From the NCBI RefSeq assembly GCF_025564085.1, contig NZ_JAMGZJ010000069.1, positions 1 to 64,000 on the forward strand: DNA of 64,000 nucleotides, in the 5' to 3' direction. The DNA is from Silvania confinis. GTDB taxonomy: Bacteria; Pseudomonadota; Gammaproteobacteria; Enterobacterales; Enterobacteriaceae. The notes under the pieces were generated by a model, which made no database searches, was not told the DNA's origin, and saw nothing but the letters and a program-made list of their open reading frames with translations. Below, in pieces: positions 57,304 to 64,000 of this stretch. The stretch's first letter is position 1, and each line of letters starts with the position of its first letter. A program made the translations under genes and the position numbers.

Positions 57304-57410
57304 TATTTTCCTGCCTCATGTGTAGATTCGGGCCATGCCCGCTCCAGGACAGTTTGAATAGTTCCTGTCGGTAAGTCAGGGCCGATAGCCTGTTTGAAGT
57401 CACTTCTCAT
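57303..57410 (-). CDS. 35-residue ORF coupled to the JAB fragment
   Basis: MRSDFKQAIGPDLPTGTIQT, then VLERAWPESTHEAGK and a stop. The TAA overlaps the ATG of the JAB gene by one base, so the two were translationally coupled. The stretch DLPTGTIQTVLERA resembles the C-terminal end of HicA toxins (DLPxGTLxxILxxA), but no dsRBD core precedes it. It may be a trimmed C-terminus of a lost gene, possibly an upstream member of the defence operon. Little else can be said. Confidence 0.35.
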   Translation of the reverse strand: MRSDFKQAIGPDLPTGTIQTVLERAWPESTHEAGK

Positions 57411-57540
57411 CGTGTTTAACTCTAAGGCCCGTTAACTTGACCATACCACCAAGGCCAAAAATTCACGAAAAAGTTAGCGATTAAATGTTATTAAAAATCA
57501 TGTGTTTACTGAAAAGTAACTGTTAGGGTCATTCAGATAT

Positions 57541-57546
57541 AACGAT
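57541..57546 (+). repeat. Right copy of the 6-bp att/core repeat AACGAT
   Basis: AACGAT directly precedes umuC codon 35 (GGT). Together with the copy at 38864-38869 it brackets the element. The 131 bp before it (57,411-57,540) hold no gene and are the element's right end, with A-rich GTTAG motifs near 57,471 and 57,522. Confidence 0.8.
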
Positions 57547-58707
57547 GGTTGTGTTATTGCGCGATCGGCCGAAGCAAAAAGCCTGGGTATTAAGATGGGC
57601 GCACCCTATTTCAAAATGAAAGATGAGATCCGTCGTAATAAGGTCCATGTATTCAGTTCGAACTACGCCCTGTATGGCGACATGAGCAACCGGGTAATGA
57701 CCACGCTCGAGGAATTAGCCCCGGCTGTGGAAATATATTCCGTCGACGAGGCCTTTATCAACCTCACCGGAGTGCAGAACTGCCGGGTGCTGGAAGAATT
57801 TGGCCGGGAAATTCGTGAGCGGATCAAGCGTGATACCCATCTGACCGTCGGAGTGGGGATTGCACAAACCAAAACGCTGGCCAAGCTTGCCAATTACGCA
57901 GCAAAAAAATGGCCTCAGACCGGCGGCGTGGTGGACCTGTCGAATATTAACCGGCAAACAAAATTGATGTCGCTGGTACCGGTCGAAGAGGTATGGGGGG
58001 TCGGCAGACGGATCGCTAAAAAGCTCAACGCGATGGGGATTATCACCGCAAAAGATCTGTCCGAACAAAGCACCTGGGTTATCCGTAAACATTTCAATGT
58101 GGTGCTGGAACGCACCGTCCGGGAGCTGCGCGGGGAACCCTGTCTGGCGCTTGAAGAGTTTGCCCCCGTCAAACAGCAGATTGTCTGCTCACGTTCGTTT
58201 TCAACGCGCATTACTCAGTATGCCGACATGCGTGAGGCCATCTGTAATTATGCGGTGCGCGCCGCAGAAAAACTCCGCGAGGAGCGGCAGTACTGTCGCC
58301 AGATCGCCGTATTTGTGCGCACCAGCCCCCATGCCCTTAATGAAGCGTTTTACGGCAATCAAGCTGCTATTAAGTTGCTTACCCCCTCGAATGACACCCG
58401 GGACATCATCCGCGCGGCCATGAATGCGCTCGATTGCGTCTGGATCGACGGACACCGCTATATGAAAGCGGGCGTGATGCTGGGCGATTTTTTCAGCCAG
58501 GGGGTGGCCCAGCTTAATTTGTTTGATGAGTATCAACCTCACGGCAACAGCGAATTGCTGATGCGCGTGGTGGACAGGATCAATCAAAGCGGGAAAGGGA
58601 AATTATGGTTTGCCGGGCAAGGCATCCAGAAACCCTGGGCAATGAAGCGCGAGATGCTGTCACCGGCTTACACCACCCGATATTCGGATCTGCCTGTGGC
58701 AACATAA
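57547..58707 (+). pseudogene. umuC: umuC 3-prime fragment
   Basis: Encodes UmuC residues 35-420: GCVIARSAEAKSLGIKMGAP, then the catalytic VEIYSVDEAF (Asp and Glu metal ligands), VGVGIAQTKTLAKLANYAAK, VIRKHFNVVLERTVRELRG and the C-terminal REMLSPAYTTRYSDLP. The fragment is in perfect condition, with no nonsense or frameshift changes, so the interruption is recent or the joined gene is still used after excision. An internal ATG at 57595 could start a 370-residue protein, but it would lack the N-terminal palm strand with Asp6 and thus one catalytic metal ligand. Confidence 0.92.
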
Positions 58708-58736
58708 GATGCGACATCGCGTCTTTGTTTATTGCA

Positions 58737-59165
58737 TTAGTTAACGACGTCGAATGTCACATCTGTATTGCCCGTGCGACTGAAGTTCTCTACGCCTGAA
58801 TGAATACGACCCACTTTCTGAAGACTACCGATCTGCTCATTGTTTTGTTTATACATGATGACGAAGCTGTGACGGGGTGCCCAGTAGACGATATCGCCGA
58901 CTTCATAGCCGCTGGTCTGTGTTTCGTTTGCCGGTAAAGGATCAGGGAACCGGTAACACATCTCCCGGCCATATAAATCCTCCATGTGTAGCGTCAGCGG
59001 AAAGCGGGAAACCAGCGCGCGGGTGGTTGCATTGTCGTAAAAGGTGGCGGTCATGATCTGGCCTGCTGCGGTGATCTTCACCTTGATACCTTCTGCTTCC
59101 GATCCTGAAGATGAGAACGACACTGCCGCCAGACAAGCAATAGCAAGCATGAGGGGTTTAAACAT
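58737..59165 (-). CDS. Secreted cyclophilin-like fold protein
   Basis: A 142-residue protein with a signal peptide (MFKPLMLAIACLAAVSFSSS). The mature part matches the cyclophilin-like domain found in small bacterial proteins: IKVKITAAGQIMTATFYDNATTRALVSRFPLTLHMEDL, then VGDIVYWAPRHSFVIMYKQN and IGSLQKVGRI. A related, unsecreted copy is encoded at 62651-63007. The biochemical role is unknown; these proteins often accompany oxidoreductases and hydrolases. It lies just past umuC, convergent with it, and is separated from the upstream hydrolase by a terminator. Confidence 0.8.
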   Translation of the reverse strand: MFKPLMLAIACLAAVSFSSSGSEAEGIKVKITAAGQIMTATFYDNATTRALVSRFPLTLHMEDLYGREMCYRFPDPLPANETQTSGYEVGDIVYWAPRHSFVIMYKQNNEQIGSLQKVGRIHSGVENFSRTGNTDVTFDVVN

Positions 59166-59195
59166 AAAACTCTCCCGAGGATTTCATCGTTTAAT

Positions 59196-59222
59196 AAAAA
59201 CGGCACTGCTTTCAGTGCCGTT
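59196..59222 (-). terminator. Hydrolase-gene terminator
   Basis: AACGGCACTG (59199-59208) pairs with CAGTGCCGTT (59213-59222) and is followed by T-rich sequence on the minus strand, 12 bp beyond the hydrolase stop. Confidence 0.85.
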
Positions 59223-59233
59223 GAACTCGCCTG

Positions 59234-60277
59234 TTATTGATGGGTGTTAAGGTGGGTATTGAAGAATGAAACCAGCTTATCCCAGGGAATCAACTCAGTT
59301 CGGTCATAAAGATCGATACGGTTCGCGCCTTTGATCTCCACGAGTTCTTTCGGCTGTGCCGCCATCTTATAGGCCGTATCGGTATAGGTACGCGAAGGCG
59401 CAGCATCACCCACGACAAAGAGTATCGGACGCGGTGAAATGGTCTCAATGTCGATAAACGGATGGAAATTCATAAATCGGGCGTAGGTCGCCGGTGTGGT
59501 CCGGCGATCGTTGGAGGCCACTTTACCGCGCTCCGTCTGATAGAAATCATTCGACTCTTTAGCTTCGATAAACACCGGATCGTTTTGTCCCGGTCCATAA
59601 ACGGGCTGGCCGGTTTCAACCGTTTTGTAGCGTTGTTCGGCTGCGGTTGCCAGATCCTTGTTTCTCATTTCCGCGGTCCGCTCATGGTTGAGACCGGTAC
59701 GGAAATATTCGCCCATGTCGTACATGCTGACGGTGGCGAGCGCCTTAATGCGGGGGTCGACTTTGGTGGCTGCAATGGCAAAACCGCCGCTACCGCAGAT
59801 GCCTATCACGCCAATTTTTTCACGATCCACGAAGGCGCGCGTTCCCAGAAAATCAACAGCCGCGCTGAAGTTTTCGGCATAGACATCCGGCAACACGGCC
59901 CCACGTGGCGAACCCGCGCTTTCTCCCCAGAAGGACTGGTCGAAAGAGAGGGCCACAAAGCCAGCTTCTGCCATTTTCGTTGCGTAGAGATTCGCGGCCT
60001 GCTGCCTGACTGCGGCAAAAGGATGCCCCACAATCAGAGCATCATATTTCTTTCCGGCGTCCATATTTTTAGGGGTAAATAACGTGCCGGTGACCTCCAT
60101 ACCGTAAATGTTTTTGAATTTGACGGTTTGCGAATTGACGTTATCGCTTTTATAGAAGTTATCTGCTCCATGGGACATATCCGCCGCGACAGCGACGGTG
60201 GTTTCCATACCCAGAGTCACGCTTAATAGTGCCAGCGCGGCCAGCGTTTTTAATTTCCCTTTGGCATGTAATTTCAT
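59234..60277 (-). CDS. Exported alpha/beta-hydrolase (DUF/YcjY-type)
   Basis: A 347-residue protein with a signal peptide (KLKTLAALALLSVTLGMETTVAVAA). Family motifs: TGTLFTPKNMD, ALIVGHPFAAVRQQAANLYA, ALSFDQSFWGESAGSPRG, the nucleophile elbow GICGSGGFAIAA and the acid-loop VVGDAAPSRTY. The usual late motif with the catalytic His (GA-T/S-H-x-DLYD) reads GANRIDLYDR here, so the His position is Arg. The enzyme may be catalytically altered or use another base. It follows the MFS exporter by 85 bp in the same direction and is probably co-transcribed with it under the divergent LysR regulator. Confidence 0.82.
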   Translation of the reverse strand: MKLHAKGKLKTLAALALLSVTLGMETTVAVAADMSHGADNFYKSDNVNSQTVKFKNIYGMEVTGTLFTPKNMDAGKKYDALIVGHPFAAVRQQAANLYATKMAEAGFVALSFDQSFWGESAGSPRGAVLPDVYAENFSAAVDFLGTRAFVDREKIGVIGICGSGGFAIAATKVDPRIKALATVSMYDMGEYFRTGLNHERTAEMRNKDLATAAEQRYKTVETGQPVYGPGQNDPVFIEAKESNDFYQTERGKVASNDRRTTPATYARFMNFHPFIDIETISPRPILFVVGDAAPSRTYTDTAYKMAAQPKELVEIKGANRIDLYDRTELIPWDKLVSFFNTHLNTHQ

Positions 60278-60362
60278 TGTATCTCCTGAATTAAGTAACA
60301 GTGTTAATACAAACGGAGTGAAATATCCGAAGCGGAATATCGCTTCGGACAACAGAGCCTTT

Positions 60363-61571
60363 TCAGGCAATTTTTTGGTTATCCGACGCAGCGCGTTTAA
60401 GCAGCAGGCATGCCACAACCGCCGTGGAAAGCACCACCAGCGCGCCGGTCAGAAATATGGCGTTCAGTCCCAGATGGCTGCCAATCCAGCCAAGGGCAGG
60501 ACTGCCGATCGCCATCGCCACGTCGAGAAATGCCGTGTAGATACCCATGACCATGCCCCGGTTCTGAGGGCTTGAGCCGCTAATGGCTTCGATACCGAGT
60601 CCCGGATAGACCAGTGAGTAGCCAAAACCGGCAAAGGCTGCGCCGACAGACGCCACGAGTGACGTGCTGGCAAGCCAAATCAGGAACATGCCTGCGGCCT
60701 GGACGAGGACAAAAATCAGTGCAATGCGCGCGCCGCCAAAGCGGTCCGGAAGATGACCCGCAACCGTGCGGGCGATGATCAGCGCCACGCCAAAAGCGGT
60801 AAATGCCATCCAGATGGGCTGCCAGTGCATGGCACTGTAGTAAAGAGAGCTGAAGGCCAGAATAGTGCAGTAGCCCGTGCTGGCCAGTGCGGCCCCCAGT
60901 CCGGGTAACCAGACCGCCTGCATGACGGATGCGAACGAGGCCCGCGCGGCATGTGGATGAGCAGGCACAGCGGGCATTCGTGAGAGATAAACCAGCACTA
61001 ACAGGGGAAGCAGCAACGTCAGCAGCGCGATCGCTTTAAAGCCGTAAGCGTTAAACAGCAGCGTGCCCACCGGCCCGCCGAGCGCCATCGCGGCAAACAT
61101 CGCGGTACCGACCCAGGCAATAACTTTACCCGCATGTTCTTTATCTACCAGAGCCAGACCCCATGCCACGGCACCGGTAATAATGAAGCTTTCTGCCCCG
61201 CCAAGAATTGCTCGCCCTGTCAGCAGGATGGAAACCGACAGCAGCGGAATACTGACCAGCCAGATCGACACCAGATATAACAGCCCCGACACAGCCGCCG
61301 CGATGAGCCCGGCCACCACACCTTTTTTTGCACCACGTCGGTCGGAATAACGGCCTGACCACACCCGGGATATCAGCGAGGCGGCAAACTGCGCGCCGGC
61401 GACCAGGCCCACGATAAACGTACCGAACCCCAGATCATTTTTGACGTGCAGCGGCAGCACAGGAAGTGCCACACCAATAATAATAAAACCGACCAGTACC
61501 GCTGCCATTACCGGCATTAGCGTAGCGACGACGGAGGCACCAGACGAATCATGAGATGATTTAACAGGCAT
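60363..61571 (-). CDS. MFS transporter (YhhS/YfcJ-like drug exporter)
   Basis: A 402-residue major facilitator with 12 helices. The early VGFIIIGVALPVLPLHVKNDLGFG, the motif-A loop SRVWSGRYSDRRGAKK between helices 2 and 3, and VYPGLGIEAISG place it in the arabinose-efflux/YhhS-YfcJ group. Members export diverse small molecules; the substrate here is unknown. The start MPVKSSHDSS (61571) is chosen over an upstream ATG because it lies just before helix 1 and after a plausible ribosome site (AAGGGG). First gene of a unit with the alpha/beta-hydrolase, divergent from a LysR regulator. Confidence 0.88.
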   Translation of the reverse strand: MPVKSSHDSSGASVVATLMPVMAAVLVGFIIIGVALPVLPLHVKNDLGFGTFIVGLVAGAQFAASLISRVWSGRYSDRRGAKKGVVAGLIAAAVSGLLYLVSIWLVSIPLLSVSILLTGRAILGGAESFIITGAVAWGLALVDKEHAGKVIAWVGTAMFAAMALGGPVGTLLFNAYGFKAIALLTLLLPLLVLVYLSRMPAVPAHPHAARASFASVMQAVWLPGLGAALASTGYCTILAFSSLYYSAMHWQPIWMAFTAFGVALIIARTVAGHLPDRFGGARIALIFVLVQAAGMFLIWLASTSLVASVGAAFAGFGYSLVYPGLGIEAISGSSPQNRGMVMGIYTAFLDVAMAIGSPALGWIGSHLGLNAIFLTGALVVLSTAVVACLLLKRAASDNQKIA

Positions 61572-61679
61572 AGATAACAGCCCCTTACTTTTAATAATGA
61601 ATATGGATGTTGTGTATTTTGGGCAGGTCTTAATCACAAGGCATGCTCATTTAGTGAACGAAAGAAAGTATATCGAAAG

Positions 61680-61690
61680 ACTTATTAAGT
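61680..61690. promoter_or_regulatory. Candidate LysR operator ACTTATTAAGT
   Basis: A perfect 11-bp palindrome in the 164-bp gap between the MFS gene and the divergent LysR gene, about 45 bp before the LysR start. It fits the size of a T-N11-A box. Position is the only support. Confidence 0.4.
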
Positions 61691-61735
61691 GATTAGAGGC
61701 TAATATAAGATTGAAATTATAAGGAGAGCTTCTTA

Positions 61736-62641
61736 ATGCCCGATGATAATCTGAATGCCCTTGCTGCTTTTATGGTGGTTGCGAAAGAGCAGAATTTTAC
61801 CCGCGCGGCAAAACGACTGGGGGTTTCGCAGTCCGCACTCAGCCAGACGGTTCGCGTACTTGAAGCCCAGCTCGGACTCCGGTTGCTCAACCGAACCACC
61901 CGCAGAGTCGTCCCTACCGAAGCCGGAGAACGTTTACTCGCGTCGGTTGGGCCACAGATCGAAGATATTCAGCGCCAGTTAATGGTGCTGAGCGAATTAC
62001 GGGATAAACCAGCCGGTACAATACGTCTGACGGCAACGGAATATGCCGCGGAGTCCGTTCTTTGGCCGGCGGTGGCGCGTCTCGTGAAAAACTATCCCGA
62101 CATTAAGGTCGAAATCCTTACGGATTATGGCCTGACTGATATCGTAAAAGATCGTTTTGATGCCGGCGTACGCCCCGGCGAAACCATTGCCAAAGACATG
62201 ATTGCGATTCGTATTGGGCCAGATATGCGGATGGCGGTGGCGGGATCGCCAGAGTACTTCAGTAGTCGATCTACCCCGCTCACACCACAGGAGCTTACGG
62301 AGCACAGCTGTATCAATCTACGGCTTTCCGGGCATGGCGGGCTCTATGCGTGGGAATTTGAGCAAGACGGCCGGGAGCTAAATGTGCGGGTCGACGGTCA
62401 ACTGGTTTTCAATACGGGAAGCATGATCCTGAGGGCCGCGCTGGAAGGACGAGGCCTGGCGTATCTGCCAGAGAGCCAGCTTGAGCCGTATATCGTATCC
62501 GGAAAGCTTGTTCGCGTTCTTGAAGACTGGTGTGAACCTTACTCTGGATACCACCTATATTATCCGGGCCACCGCCAGCCCACCCCGGCATTTAGCCTGC
62601 TTGTCGATGAGCTTCGCTATTCAACGCGCAAACAGCGATAG
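61736..62641 (+). CDS. LysR-family regulator
   Basis: A 301-residue LysR regulator. HTH at residues 5-62 (LAAFMVVAKEQNFTRAAKRLGVSQSALSQTVRVLEAQLG), effector domain after about residue 90 (GTIRLTATEYAAESVLWPAV). The variant resembles the group controlling neighbouring exporters or oxidoreductases. The start follows AAGGAGAGC. It is divergent from the MFS-hydrolase genes, its likely targets, and converges on a cyclophilin-like gene 9 bp away. Confidence 0.88.
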   Translation: MPDDNLNALAAFMVVAKEQNFTRAAKRLGVSQSALSQTVRVLEAQLGLRLLNRTTRRVVPTEAGERLLASVGPQIEDIQRQLMVLSELRDKPAGTIRLTATEYAAESVLWPAVARLVKNYPDIKVEILTDYGLTDIVKDRFDAGVRPGETIAKDMIAIRIGPDMRMAVAGSPEYFSSRSTPLTPQELTEHSCINLRLSGHGGLYAWEFEQDGRELNVRVDGQLVFNTGSMILRAALEGRGLAYLPESQLEPYIVSGKLVRVLEDWCEPYSGYHLYYPGHRQPTPAFSLLVDELRYSTRKQR

Positions 62642-62650
62642 CGCGATATT

Positions 62651-63007
62651 TCACTGCTGTTCGTTTAATTCGAATCTCGCGCTGTATGACGAGGGGGGTA
62701 ACGGCAAGGCGTCAGGATCGTCCAGCTGACCCAGCTTGATTAACCCGTCAGCGTAAACGTGGTCTTTGTAGAAAAGGGCAAGATTACCCCATGGCTTGTA
62801 GAGCATGACATCGCCTTTACGCGCGGGAGTCCCTTTTGGGGAATCCGTCGAAGATAACTGCGCAGGTAGCATGCCGATCTTCTCCTCTCCTGCATAATCC
62901 TCGAGCTGCAAATCCAGCGGCAATAACGCCGCAAAATCCCGGCTTGCCTGCCTGGCATTCAGGGTGGCGGTGATAACCTGGTTATTAACAATGATGTTTA
63001 ACTTCAT
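62651..63007 (-). CDS. Cyclophilin-like fold protein
   Basis: A 118-residue protein without a signal peptide. It matches the cyclophilin-like small-protein family: MKLNIIVNNQVITATLN, LLPLDLQLEDYAGEEKIGML, KGDVMLYKPWGNLALFYKDH and LIKLGQLDDPD. It is the cytoplasmic counterpart of the secreted protein at 58737-59165. Its start overlaps (ATGA) the stop of a 40-residue frame, which in turn starts 4 bp after the stop of the metallo-hydrolase gene, so these form one translationally coupled unit. Confidence 0.82.
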   Translation of the reverse strand: MKLNIIVNNQVITATLNARQASRDFAALLPLDLQLEDYAGEEKIGMLPAQLSSTDSPKGTPARKGDVMLYKPWGNLALFYKDHVYADGLIKLGQLDDPDALPLPPSSYSARFELNEQQ

Positions 63008-63126
63008 AGTTTTCCTACCGATTTAGTCGTGACGATGCGTATTTCTTTGCCTTTCCACAGATCAGGCCAGACACTGCCCCAGGTATCGGGAACTGGCTCC
63101 ACTGAAGCAACAGCCGGATAACCCAT
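63004..63126 (-). CDS. 40-residue coupled ORF of unknown function
   Basis: MGYPAVASVEPVPDTWGSVW, then PDLWKGKEIRIVTTKSVGKL. It begins a few bases after the metallo-hydrolase stop and its TGA overlaps the ATG of the cyclophilin-like gene. The sequence looks like a protein C-terminus rather than a complete small protein, so it may be the tail of a gene whose main part was deleted, or a coupling leader. Confidence 0.4.
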   Translation of the reverse strand: MGYPAVASVEPVPDTWGSVWPDLWKGKEIRIVTTKSVGKL

Positions 63127-63129
63127 GCA

Positions 63130-64000
63130 TTAGCGCTGGGGCGCGGGTTGCCACCAGGTTGTAAAGGCCTGAGGCGGGGTGTCGTAATAGACCACCTGCC
63201 CAATCAAAGGCGTCCACAGAACTTGCCCCTGGGTGTTATCCCGGATAATCCTTTTCATGGGATCGTTCCAGTCATGAGGAGCCAGCGAGAAGCGCCCAAT
63301 ATGATCGGGCGTGAACACTTTTGCCCCCAGTTCTGCGGCGGCTTTTATTGCCTCTTCGGGATTCATATGAACATTCGCCCAGCGCGGATCGTACTGACCA
63401 CTGTCGAGTGCCACCCAGTCAAAGGGGCCAAATCGCTTGCCAATCTCGGCGAAATGAGGCCCATAGCCAGAGTCGCCACTGATGAACAGCGTTCGCTTAT
63501 CGGACTTGATAACGTAGCCTGCCCACAATGTCTGATTCGGCGTCAATGTTCGCCCTGAAAAATGCCGCGCCGGGGTTGCTGTGACGGTGACATCCCCGTC
63601 CTGATAAGAATCATACCAGCCAGCCTCATGCACCCTTTTCGGTTCATATCCCCAGGCCCGAAAATGACTCCCGACGCCAAGGCCTGCCATAACGCTTTTT
63701 ACCTTGGGTTGAAGATCCTTAATAGTGGGATAGTCAAGATGGTCATAGTGATCGTGAGAAATCAACAGGATGTCTATTGGCGGCATGTCGGCAGCGCTGT
63801 AGATGCTGGTACCGGCAAAAGCCTTGTTGGTACCGGGCACGGGCGACGCATTCTCGCTAAACACCGGATCGATGAGGATCCGTTTTCCGCCCAGCTGAAT
63901 GTAGAACGCCGAGTGCCCCAGCCAGACAAAAAGGTCTTTTTGGATATCCAGGGATGTTAAGTCAGTTTTAGCCGTTGGCAGCGGGCGATCGGGCCGGGGT
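63130..64000 (-). CDS. Metallo-beta-lactamase-fold hydrolase (UlaG/NAPE-PLD-like), partial
   Basis: The open frame enters from the right edge, so the N-terminus is missing; at least 289 residues are present. The zinc motif HxHxDH is in LLISHDHYDHLD; further ligands are probably in FISGDSGYGPHF and the late HDWNDPMKR/DHIGRFSLAPHDW. The segment WLGHSAFYIQLGGKRILIDPVFSE is typical of the UlaG/NAPE-PLD/YfhI-like branch that hydrolyses phosphodiesters or lactones. It leads a coupled unit with a 40-residue frame and the cyclophilin-like gene. The substrate cannot be told. Confidence 0.85.
   Translation of the reverse strand, partial: PRPDRPLPTAKTDLTSLDIQKDLFVWLGHSAFYIQLGGKRILIDPVFSENASPVPGTNKAFAGTSIYSAADMPPIDILLISHDHYDHLDYPTIKDLQPKVKSVMAGLGVGSHFRAWGYEPKRVHEAGWYDSYQDGDVTVTATPARHFSGRTLTPNQTLWAGYVIKSDKRTLFISGDSGYGPHFAEIGKRFGPFDWVALDSGQYDPRWANVHMNPEEAIKAAAELGAKVFTPDHIGRFSLAPHDWNDPMKRIIRDNTQGQVLWTPLIGQVVYYDTPPQAFTTWWQPAPQR

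Larger units (their letters stand above)
38870..57546 (+). mobile_element. Tn554-like integrative element inserted in umuC (18,677 bp)
   Basis: The element starts after umuC codon 34 and ends with a second copy of AACGAT, so one unit is 18,677 bp. Its left end encodes three tyrosine recombinases and a small HTH/coiled-coil protein, all in one direction, as in Tn554 tnpABC. The cargo follows: an unknown protein, umuC relics, an IS3 fragment, a broken zinc ribbon, a cyclic beta-glucan synthase, an AriR-like protein, an IS256 remnant and a truncated JAB-domain gene. The ends lack long terminal inverted repeats. The recombinase genes are more AT-rich than the chromosome around them. GTTAG with A-rich sequence before it occurs at the left end (near 38,886) and twice at the right end (near 57,471 and 57,522), possible recombinase-binding repeats. 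Confidence 0.85.

Noticed and set aside
38870..57546. Conjugative element or prophage
   Set aside because: No relaxase, type IV secretion, replication or phage structural genes are visible, so a transposon-like tyrosine-recombinase element fits better.
57595..58707. A free-standing 370-residue UmuC
   Set aside because: The frame continues upstream without interruption to the AACGAT junction and matches residues 35-50 of UmuC; the internal ATG would give a protein without the N-terminal Asp6 strand, so I treat it as the 3-prime half of an interrupted gene.

Overview
The window reads as chromosomal DNA of an Enterobacteriaceae member. The order yncJ-rlhA(ydcP)-sutR(ydcN)-ydcO ... tehB-tehA-ydcK-rimL-opgD ... 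ydcJ-ydcI-chemoreceptor follows the E. coli ydc/trg region, but it is interleaved with genes E. coli lacks here: an orphan dipeptide-binding protein beside a PepT-like peptidase, a broken Hcp/immunity pair, an aminotransferase/amino-acid-binding-protein operon, a carboxylesterase and a PQQ dehydrogenase. This mixture suggests an Enterobacter/Lelliottia/Leclercia-like relative; the species cannot be fixed from the sequence alone.

Layout. 1-23,500: the ydc backbone, with several divergent regulator/target pairs (sutR/ydcO, araC-type/DMT exporter, lysR/aminotransferase, ydcI/ydcJ) that have visible candidate operators, plus the glucan-modifying enzyme OpgD. 23,500-38,300: PQQ dehydrogenase, chemoreceptor, formaldehyde detoxification (frmRA), OmpC/F-type porin, second chemoreceptor, glutathione transferase, and a three-gene FecBCD-type metal-chelate importer with a Zur-like palindrome in its promoter. 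38,300-58,700: a near-consensus LexA box, intact umuD, and a umuC gene split by an 18.7-kb mobile element. 58,700-64,000: a LysR regulator divergent from an MFS exporter/hydrolase unit, two cyclophilin-like small proteins and a metallo-beta-lactamase-fold hydrolase running off the end.

The main discovery is the element at about 38,870-57,546. It begins exactly after codon 34 of umuC and is flanked by the 6-bp direct repeat AACGAT; removing it together with one repeat restores a continuous 420-codon umuC reading frame. Its left end carries three overlapping or closely spaced tyrosine recombinases and a small HTH/coiled-coil protein, an arrangement resembling Tn554 TnpA-TnpB-TnpC with one extra recombinase. 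The cargo includes an 8.6-kb gene for a cyclic beta-1,2-glucan synthase (NdvB/ChvB/Cgs type), normally a rhizobial/Brucella envelope enzyme, and an AriR/YmgB-like small protein. It also holds relics: parts of two other umuC-like genes, IS3- and IS256-family fragments, and a truncated JAB/MPN (Cap3-like) protease gene of the kind found in antiphage operons.

How the parts may work together (inference): the element uses a conserved codon stretch of a Y-family polymerase gene as its docking site, silences Pol V while resident, and supplies a cyclic glucan pathway to a host that already makes and trims linear osmoregulated glucans (OpgD at 14.6 kb). The umuC relics inside the element suggest that this target, or relatives of it, has been used before.
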